Source: Clostridia bacterium (lineage in GTDB: Bacteria > Bacillota_A > Clostridia > TANB77 > CAG-508). Taken from it: a stretch of DNA of 51,900 nt. Below are positions 1 to 10,500 of the stretch, piece by piece. Within the stretch, counting starts at the first letter, position 1; the number at the start of each line of letters is the position of its first letter. A program made the translations under genes and the position numbers. The notes beneath the pieces were generated by a model. The model was not told the origin of the DNA and made no database searches. It was given only the letters and a program-made list of their open reading frames with translations. The stretch spans positions 1 to 51,900 of the forward strand of contig JAFVGB010000024.1 in the NCBI GenBank assembly GCA_017475185.1. Direction: 5' to 3'.

Positions 1-165
1 CAACGACAACGACAACCACTACAACGACAACAACCACGACAACAACCACGACAATAACGACAACCACAACAACCACGACAACAACAACCACAACCACCAC
101 AACAACCACCACGACAACAACCACCACGAGCACAGACACAACGACAACCACATCCGGTTGGACTG
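1..165 (+). repeat. Low-complexity ACN (Thr-codon) repeat tract
   Basis: Degenerate short tandem repeats built from ACA, ACC and ACG triplets encode the poly-Thr linker of the partial protein. The tract is imperfect and continues to the window edge, so its full length is unknown. Confidence 0.9.
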
Positions 166-1232
166 CTCCAACAAGAGAATCACTGGTACATGAGGGAGAG
201 CAGATAAGTGAGGATACGTACAATGTACTTATCAACACTGCAAAGCTCTTTGGTATTGAACGTTATCAGATAGTTTGGTCGTACAAGCCGATTCAGTATT
301 CATACGTTGACCCAGGAGCATTCTATTGTATGCGTGAAGGTCTGGCATATGGATATGGATGCCAGTTAATACCAAGTGAGGATATTTCCGAGGTATGCAC
401 TGGAATGAAGAAGCTGAAGAGATCAGAGTACACAAGTCAATATGACAATATACTCTGGAGACCACTCGTAGCAGATGATAACAGTGAAAACGTAGTAGCT
501 GCGTTTGATGTAACAAATTCAGCTTACAAAAATGATTCAGTTGTTATTGCTGGAATTGACAATGTAATTGAACCGACTAATGCTAATTACGGCGATGGAG
601 ATTTTTATTTGTTCGAATTTGCAGATGAAAATGCCAATAATGCATTCAATTTCATAAATTGGTATCTTATACCAATAGATGAAAACGATAATCAGATCCT
701 TGAAATAGGAAATGAATTTGATACTTCAGTTACAGCAGCTGCAACAATTGAGTATTGGTTCGATAATACACAGTTAGCATGTGGAGGAGCACCTATTTCT
801 AGAGGTGAGTTTAACGGTTTCGTGGCATGTGCAAGAGCTTTTGGATTTGATGCTTTCACTATTAAATATAATGAAAGTGATTCTGAGCCAGTATATTACA
901 GTTTTGTAAATTCTGGCATAGGAACTGATTCTACACGTATAGGTGGAGCTGTACAGATTATTCATCCTGCAGACTTACCTAATGTTGTAGATTTGGAAGC
1001 AATTGCACTCGAGCAAGCATACGGTGATCCTGAAGAAGCAAAATACTATTATGATTATTTCACAAGTGAACAGTACCAGTCATTATATTACTGGACACTT
1101 GCACAGTTCGATTCTGAAGAAACAGAAGGAAATGTTTTCTATCAGGAGTCACCTATAGACCATCATAGGGGATATTACATGGTTCCTCTTGACAGCGACG
1201 GAAACGAAGTTTTGAAACTGATGGTTTCATAA
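1..1232 (+). CDS. Secreted-type protein with poly-threonine linker, 5' end missing
   Basis: The reading frame is open from the window edge (first full codon at position 3) to TAA at 1230-1232, giving 409 residues without a start. Residues 1 to about 55 are almost pure threonine, encoded by mixed ACA/ACC/ACG codons, the kind of flexible linker seen in secreted multidomain enzymes of gut Firmicutes such as Ruminococcus. After a short S-G-W-T-A-P junction follows a globular domain of about 350 residues, rich in Tyr, Asp and Asn with a few Cys. I do not recognise this domain. The N-terminal part, which would carry a signal peptide and perhaps a catalytic domain, lies outside the window. Base composition and codon choice (more C and G, ACG, CTC) differ from the very AT-rich genes that follow, so horizontal transfer or an assembly junction near 1280-1450 is possible. 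A strong terminator follows. Confidence 0.75.
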   Translation, partial: TTTTTTTTTTTTTTTTTITTTTTTTTTTTTTTTTTTTTTTTTSTDTTTTTSGWTAPTRESLVHEGEQISEDTYNVLINTAKLFGIERYQIVWSYKPIQYSYVDPGAFYCMREGLAYGYGCQLIPSEDISEVCTGMKKLKRSEYTSQYDNILWRPLVADDNSENVVAAFDVTNSAYKNDSVVIAGIDNVIEPTNANYGDGDFYLFEFADENANNAFNFINWYLIPIDENDNQILEIGNEFDTSVTAAATIEYWFDNTQLACGGAPISRGEFNGFVACARAFGFDAFTIKYNESDSEPVYYSFVNSGIGTDSTRIGGAVQIIHPADLPNVVDLEAIALEQAYGDPEEAKYYYDYFTSEQYQSLYYWTLAQFDSEETEGNVFYQESPIDHHRGYYMVPLDSDGNEVLKLMVS

Positions 1233-1242
1233 TTTCATAAGA

Positions 1243-1276
1243 AAAAAATCCAACTCTTAATTGAGTTGGATTTTTT
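1243..1276 (+). terminator. Rho-independent terminator after the poly-Thr protein
   Basis: A 14-bp perfect stem (1243-1256 with 1263-1276) with a 6-nt loop ends in a T run. It begins 11 bases after the stop codon. Confidence 0.9.
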
Positions 1277-1514
1277 GTTTATTCAATATTACAAATATAT
1301 TACATTCTTATTATCATTAATATCCGTAGGCTATATAACAATCCAGTAACAGAATTGTTACAAATCGAACATAAAAATATAATATAATTGTAATAATTCC
1401 AAAACCTTGAAATCCCTAGAAAACGTTAAATTTTGAAATATATTTGTTATGGTTATTTTTAAAATAATCATTATAATAAAGACAATAAAAATAAATATTT
1501 CAGGAGGAAATACA

Positions 1515-4500
1515 ATGAAAAATCTAGGAGAAAAAGTATTCAAAAAAATAGCTGCAATTATCTTAATTTTATCAATGATAATTTCATATTTACCTTTATC
1601 AGTTTTCGCACAAACAGAATCTGATGAAGAAGAAATTGATTTAGATAATTTTCAATTAATTGCAAGATGGGCAAGTGGAAATGAGGTGGAAACACAAACT
1701 GCACTTTCTGATGGTGCAACAGCTACACTTGAATATGGTGTGGTATTTAATGGTGTGCAAACAGGATTTAGAAATGTAAAGCTTTATATTGAAACAGATA
1801 AAGTTGATAATATAAGAGATTATGTAACAACGGCAAATTCTACACAGGGAAATGGATATGCCATGGTTAATTATGGAAAAGTAGATACTGGAACATCTGT
1901 ATCAGGTGGAGCAACTGTTAGATTTGGTAATCCAGAAGAATTAATGGAAAGAACAGTTACAGTAAGAGTAACAGGTGTGTATACAGATAAAAGAAGTAAT
2001 GATCAAATTCCTTTTTCATATAGTAAGAAATTAAAAGCTGTAATAACACCTTCAACAAAAAATAATGTATTTAGAGCAAGTTTAAATTGGCAGGGGACAT
2101 CAACACAATATAAACCACATGTTGATAGATCAATAGAATATTTAGAAAATAATCGTGGATGGTATGCTACACAGGTTGAAGCAGTATTTCCTTTAGATAT
2201 AGATATTGGTAGATATACTCAAAAAGCTGATTTACAAATCACATTTAACGGAAATATAAATACAAGAAAATTGTTAGAAGAAGATTATACTATTGATTGG
2301 GATGGATTAGATACAGAATTCTTAGGTACACCAACAAAAACTGTAAATCCTGATGGCTCTATAACATATACTTTTAGTAAAGGTGAAGATGCAGATGTAC
2401 TTAATAAAGAAAATACATTCTATACAGGAGCGTATGGAATTAGAAGAGTATATGCTATAAAATTCAAAGTTCCAACTCCTAATACAAATCCTGATGTTTT
2501 AGAAAATCCTGATGATTTTTTCAGTTGTAATTTTGAAGCTAAATTAGATGCAATAGGTTTTTCAGTAACAAAAGAATATGGAAAAGAAGAAGAAATTACA
2601 AAGCAAAACTATTCAAGAACAATATATGATAGAGAAACAACATCTTTAGTAACTTATACGCCAGGACAACATGCATGGCGTGAATATGATTATTATAGTG
2701 CATACATTGGAGATTCTGCATATATTACTGATAGTGTTTTAGAAAAATTAAAAAATGATGGACAAATTACTATAAATACAGAAATTTGGAAAAGTTCTCA
2801 GTCAGATGGTGGAGATGCAGAATATCAATATGGAAAAATAAATATACAAGCTCCTACATTATATTATGTTGATGAGAATGGTAGAACACAGAGTAAAACA
2901 TTAAATGAAAATCAAATAAAAGTTGAAACTGTAAGATCAGATACAAAAAGTGATTTTATTAAAGGAACTGAAATAACAGAATTTACTTCAGTAAATCCTG
3001 CACGACCACAAGAAAACATAAATGTTTTCTCAATTGGTTTAAAAGATTTTTTATATATTTATTATACTCATTATTATATAACATATACTTTAAATTATGC
3101 TAATTTAGGTTTAACAGATTACGAATTTAACAATATTCAAAGTATAGAATTTTCAGCAGGTACAACAGGACAATGGATTTATGGTGTAGGAACATACAAT
3201 ATAAAAAGAGCGCCTGTTTATCAAAAAAACGAATATTCTTATATGATGTTTTCAGGGTATTTAGATACATCATATGAAAAATTAAACAAATCTGAGTTTG
3301 GAAGCGTGTCTATATTTATGAATTCGCTAGATGAAGAATTTCAAGATGATGACGATGATAATGTATACGAGAAAAACGTTGTAGTAAACGAAAATCCTGT
3401 TTTTTACATTGAATTACCTTCAGTATATAAATATAGTAATTTTGATGTATCATTAAGAGGTGGAACTAATTTAAGTATTGATGAAGAAGAATTAGATATT
3501 ATAAAGAAATCCGGGGTTCAATATTTAGTAATTCCTTGTATTGGAACTTATAATAGTGAAATTGATGGAAGTGTTACAATTGACATTACATTTAAAAAGA
3601 CTTTAATAAATCCAACAAGTACTAAATATACCATGAATGCGTATATGATTACTGAGAATGAAAATTACTATAATAGATATAAACAAGTTATTGCAAATAG
3701 CCATGAATTTTCTAATGGAGAAAGTACACCAGAGATGATTTTTAGAGATGGTATAGGAATCACTGTTACAGGTGCTAGTGAATTAAAGGCATACACAGCA
3801 GTTATTGTAGATGATATAGAATATCAACCAAATGATGAAGACAGTTCAGGTAGAAAGGAAAATCCAAAAATCATAGATTATAGTCAAGATACGCTTGGAA
3901 TTAGATCAAGAATTAATTCTTTGGGAGATACTTTGACAAACATTGAAATACTTACAAGATTACCTTTTGCAAATAATACATATATAGATTATGCAAGTGA
4001 ACAATTAATAGAAGCTGATTATGTATTGCCAGATGATTTTATTGATAAGCATGAAGGAAAATTAAAAGGTGTTGCAAAAGGAGAAGTTGTTTCTCAAAAT
4101 TCTTTATCTAGCATTACTATAAAAGGTGTTTATCTTGAAACTAGCAGAGAAACAGACGGAGAAACAGTAAGAAAATTAGATACAAATACATATAAAATTT
4201 ATTACACAACAGAAGAAAACGCTACTTTTGATTCTACAAGTTTTGTATTATGGGATGGAGTTACTGATTTATCTACAGCAAAAAATATAAAAATTGTGTT
4301 AGAAGACGAAAATGGAGAATACTATAATTTAAAATCAAATCAAAATATATATGTTGATTATGAAATAACAATGCCAGACACAAAAGGAATGGTGGCTTCA
4401 ACAACAGCGGTAAGATATCAAAGAGTTTCAATGGATAATACAGAAGAATTATATTCACAAGCAGCATATGCAATAAATGGTGTAACAACAGGAACTTTAA

Positions 4501-7500
4501 AAGTACAAAAGAAATTTGAAAATTATCCAGTAGGAACTGCACCAGCAGGTGGAAGTTTAGAAAACATTGAATTTAAACTTCAATACTATGATGAAACAAC
4601 TGGTCAAAGAGAGTTTTTAAAAGATTCAAGCAATAATGATATAACAGCAACAACAAATGCACAAGGAATTGCAACATTTGATAACATACCAGCTGGGGAT
4701 TATTATTTATATGAAACAACAACATTTACAAATTATGATGGAATTGGCAAAATTGAATTGGTTACAATAGGTGCAGCTGAATATGTTGAATATACAACTG
4801 TAAACCCATTAAAACGTGGTAAAATTATTGTTAATAAAAAATGGGAAGACACTAATGACAATCAAGGAAAAGTCAAATTTAAATTAACTAGAGTAAATGG
4901 AGCAAATGAAGAATTCTATTTCTCAACAAGAACAGCCGAAACAGATGATAATGGAACAGCTATTTTTGATAATGTTCCTTATGGAAATTATAAAGTAACA
5001 GAAGTATCTGAGGTTAATGGATGGACACCAGAACAAGAAAGTATAGATGTTGCATTATCTGCGGCAGAAGTAAGTGCTGATTTTAATAACATTAGAAGCA
5101 GAGGAATTTTACAAATTGTAAAATCTGTTCCAAATGGTGAAAATGTTGATGGATTAACATTCCATGTTAGTGGACGTGGTGTTTTAGCATACACAAATAA
5201 AGATGGAGATAGTGTAACAACAGATAGTGATTACACAATTAAAATAGGTGAGACATATCCAGAAAATGTTACTGTTGTTAAATCAGCAGATAACACTTCA
5301 GCAACAATTACAATTTCAAATGTATTTATGGGATTATATTCTATTGAAGAAGTTGATATCCCTACATTAGGGGATACTGGAATTGAAAAATATGTTTCAG
5401 TTAGAGGTGAAGCTTTAATTGATAAAAACGATTTAGTTAACGCTGTAACTGTTAATTTGTCAAACAGATATAAAACAGGATATTTAGTAATAAATAAAAC
5501 AGCTAAATTAAAAGAAGGAACAAATTATTCAGATATAGGTGATTTATCTGGATTTAAAGTTCATGTAACAGGTACATCATATTATGGAAATGATGTAGAT
5601 ACTATGATTCAATTAGATGAAAATGGAACTGGTTTTACAAGACTTGAAATAGGTGAATATACTGTTTCAGAGGTTCCAGTTGATGGATACACAGCATATT
5701 ATGGAACAGATAGTAATGCAAGTACAGAACCTGTTAGAATTACAATTCAAAATAATAAAGATGTTACACAAAACTTATACAATGAACACACAGGTGTTGG
5801 TTATGTAAGAGTAGAGAAAAAATTAGAAACTGTAACAGATGTAGAAAAGGTAAAAAATGCAGGAATCAAATTTGCTGTAGTTGGACAAAATGTTGCAGGT
5901 GGAAGAGTAAACGAAATAATAGAAATTAATCAAATTGATGAAGCAAAAAATGTAGCATATGGTGTTTCTGGACCAATATCAGTAGGTGGAGAATATGAAC
6001 TACAAGAAATTGAAAGTACAGTACCAGAGTTCTATGAAGGAATGGCACCAGAATCAATAGAAATAACAACAGAAAATACTCTAGTAAAACCACTAACAAA
6101 AGCAGTAACAAATGCAAGAGGTAGAGGAGACTTAGAAATTGTAACAACAACTAATCCAGAAGGTGGACCATTAAAAGGAATAACATATAAAGTAACAGAA
6201 GTAGAATTAGGAGAAAATGGAACATATACAAAAATAGGAACAACTAAAGAAATTGAAGGAAGCAATGAAGACTTTAATACAAGTTTTGCAGAGTTAGAGA
6301 ATATATATTCAGGATATTATTTAGTAGAACAAGATAATATTCCAGAAGGTTGGGTAAAAGATGTAAGTCAAATAGTAGAAGTGCCAGTATCAAATACTGG
6401 ATATGCAAACTTTGAAATAACAACAAAGAAAAAATTAAAAGAAAATAAAGTAACAATAAATAAAGTAATATTAAACGAAGCAGGAGAAGTAGCAACAGAA
6501 GAAGAAATAGAAGCAGCAAAATTAGATGTAAATGAAAGCTTTGAAATGAAAATAACAAATGTAAATACACAAGAAGAATATTATGTATTTACATCAGCAG
6601 CAAATCCAGGAGTAATTCAAGGATTAGATGCTGGAACATATAAAGTAGAAGAAATTACAAAACCAAAATATACAACAGAAGGATATTACAAAACAGTAGA
6701 AGTTGAAAATCCTGTTCAAGGATTAGAACCATTACAAGCAATAGAAAAAATAAATGCAACAGAAGGTTCATATTTATTTGAAATTACAGAAAGTGGAAAC
6801 AGAGTAGAAGATGTTACTTTAACAGTAAAAAATAAAATTGATACAAGTTATGGATTTGGTGGTCAAACACATATTGATAATTTAAGCAAAGAACATGCAG
6901 AAGAAGAAACAGTAACATATGTAACAAAAGCAGTTATTTATGTAGTTGATGAAAATGCAAATGCAATTTCAGGTGTTAAATTTAATTTAATTAATTCTGC
7001 TGGAAATAAAGTAACATTAAATAATAACACAGAATTTGAAGTTGCTAATAAGAAATTAATTGTAAAAGGATTACCAGTTGGAACATATACTTTAAAATGT
7101 ACAACTGTACCAGAAGGATATTTGGTACCAGATGATGAAAAAGTAGTTGTTTATGGTGATGCAACACAAGTAGCAAGAGTAGAAATTCAAAAGAATATAC
7201 CTCGTGGAAGCTTAACACTATCAACAACATATAAAACAGATAAAGGTGTAACAAAATATCTACCTCGTTCTAAATATAAAGTAGTAGATAAAGACACAGG
7301 AGAATTAGTTAAATTCGTAAGAACATCAACAGGAGATTATAAAAAATCTAACTTAGATGATGCTTCACCTGTAATAGTATTAAAAGCAGGAACTGTTGAA
7401 GTTGAAGGAATTGAAACAGGAGATTATGAAGTAGGTATTGTTGATGTAACAAAAGGCTATGGAATTCAAAAATTAACAGTTGAAGATGTAACAGTTGAGC

Positions 7501-10500
7501 AAAACGTTAATAAAGATGTTAATGTAGAAGTTATAAGCAATAATATTGTAAAAGTTGATGCAGGTCAAGCTACTAGTATGTATTTAACAGAAAGTGGAGA
7601 ATTATATGTAAAAGGATATGGATATTATGGAGCATTCGGAGATGGAAATTCATCATCAGTATATTCTTCACAATTTAAAAAGATTGAATTCCCAATTTCA
7701 AATGTTAAAATTACAAAATTTGTTCATGATTATTATGGAACATTAGCAATTGATTCTGAGGGAAGAATTTGGACATGGGGATCTGATTCTACTGGCAGAT
7801 TATTAGGTACATCAACAAGCAGTAGTAATTATTCTCCAACATGTGTAACAGAATTAGGCGTATTATATGATGAATATTATAATGAAGGTACAAGATTTGT
7901 TGATGTTCAAGCAAATGCCGGTACATCATTGTTATTAGATAACAAGGGTAGAGTTTGGGCAGCTGGAAATTATACTGGTGATGGAGACAGCAATTATGAC
8001 ACTGTTAAATTAATTGATACATTTGAAAATATTGAAGTTAAAAAATTGGCAAAATTAAGAAGTGATCAGTATTCTGCTAACTTAGGTGTAATAGATTCTT
8101 TAGGAAGAGTTTGGATGTGGGGAAGCACAGGTACTTCAATGGGTGTAGCAACAGCTTCATATTCTTATTCACCAGTATGTTTATCAACTGTATCAACGCA
8201 AAATCCAACAACACCATTAGAGAATGTTGTAATTGAAGATTTATTAATAAATAGTAAATTTGTAATGGCAATTGATTCTGATGGAAACTTGTGGCTATGG
8301 GGAACCGCTGGAGAAATACAAGCAACAATGACTCAAGGTGTTAAGGTATATCCTACAAAAGTAGATTCTTCATATTTCGATGGAGCAAAAATAAAAGCTC
8401 TTGCAGGAATAAGTGGTTCACAAAATAATAATGCAGCAGCAGTAATTGATGAGTATGGCAGATTATGGACATGGGGGGCAAATACATCTGGAGAAACAGG
8501 AAACGGAACAAGTTCAGGTGTTCCAGTATGTATAACTGATGATGAACCAGAAATGTTATATGGTGTAGAAATAAAAGATATAGAATTTTCAGATAGTTAT
8601 TATGCTGACAGTATGACTCAACACCATGTTATAGCAGTTGACACAAATAATAGATTATGGGCATGGGGCGGAAAGTCATATTATGGTGAAGCCGGTGCAA
8701 TAAGTGCAAGCCCTATATTTAATCCACAAAGAATGGATGCAACTTATAATGAACATTTTGAATATAATTTGAAATTTAAACAAGTCGTATCTTCAACATA
8801 TAATTATAATAAATTTGCAATTGATGATGAAGGAAGAGTATGGGTTTGGGGAGATAATTATAGGAATTCACTTGGAATATATAATTCAGGATATTCAATT
8901 AATACTCCAACAGTTTTAGATATTCCAGGAAGCCCAAAAATCACAAAAATTTCATCAGCAGAATATAATACCTTGATGTTAAGTGAAGATGGTAGAGTGT
9001 ATATTGCTGGATATGGATATTTAGGAAATGGAACAAAAGTAGGTAATGGTATAGGAATTACAGAAATAACCAAAAACTTTGAACTACCAGCAGATGTATA
9101 CATAAAAGATATCACTTCAATTGATTATTCAGGAATACTTTTGGCTGTTGATTCAGAAGGAAAAGTATATACTTGGGGAGATAGTACAAGTATGCTAGGA
9201 AGAACTGGTTCATCAGATGCTAAGAAAATTGAATGTATTTCTGATGACTCAAATGAACCTTTAAATGGAATTTCAATAAGAAAAATATCAGGTACAAGCT
9301 CAGTAATATATGCAATTGCAGATGATGGTAAATTATATTCATGGCACAGTGGAGAAACTCCAGCATTAGTTGAATGTAGAGCAAAATTTGTAGATGGTAA
9401 CAAAGAAGTATTATTAGATGACGAAGGAAAAGTATGGAGTACTTATGGTTCATCTGTTCAATGTATAACTGATATTACATCTAATGCATTATATAAAAAT
9501 TATCAAGTAGATTCTAATTACAAGATTACAAATCTATATGATCATGAATATATTGGTGCATATGCTGTTTTAAAAGATTCAAATGGAGAATGGTGGTATG
9601 TTTCTTCAGGAAGTACTATTTACAAATACGAAGTTCCGGTTAAAGATGTAATTAGCTTATCATGCAAAATTTTAGTGGATAGATATGGACAAATCTGGCA
9701 AATTGATGGAAACAATGCTACATGTTTATCAAATACAGAAGAAAACCCTGTTTATAATGTAAAAATGAAAAAAATATTATCAGATGGATATGTAGCAGAT
9801 GATAAAGGAAATCGATGGTCTTTTTATAATTATAACAATCCACCAGCGGTAAAAGATGGCATTTCACCAATAGAATACATAGAAGGAACATTAGGAGTAA
9901 ATCTTGTACAAAAATGTTATGTATATGAAGATAAGCAAATAGCATTAGATGATCAAGGAAATATATGGCAAGGAGACTATAGCGGGGTTAAATGTTTAAG
10001 TACTGTTGAAGGCTCAGCATTTGCAAGTAAATATGAAGATGAAAATTATAGAGTAAATAAAATATATTATACGATAACTGGTTCAAACGGAAGTAGCACA
10101 TATTTTGCATTAGACAATCAAGGAAAGCTATGGCAATGGAATTATGGACAAAATCCTATATGCGTTAATGAAATAAGTGGATGTGATTTAGCTGATAATG
10201 TTGAATTAGAGTTTGTGTCAGGTTATTCAGGTTCAGCAAATTCAACATACTATAAAAATATTATATTGGCTAAAGATGATAATGGTAATATGTGGACTTG
10301 GGGAGAAAATACTAATGGTGTATGCGGAAACGGAAATACAAATAGTTTTACAAAACCATATCATATAAATACAAGTGCTTTAGATGGAAAAGCTATTAAA
10401 TATTTTACAATTAAATTCCAACGTGGCTTAATAGTTTGTGAAGATGGTTCTGTGTATGTTTCTGGAGATAGTGCAATGAATGACACAACAAAATGGACTT

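Noticed and set aside
1..165. CRISPR or tandem-repeat array at the left edge
   Set aside because: The tract is triplet-based, lacks unique spacers and stays in frame as poly-Thr coding sequence.
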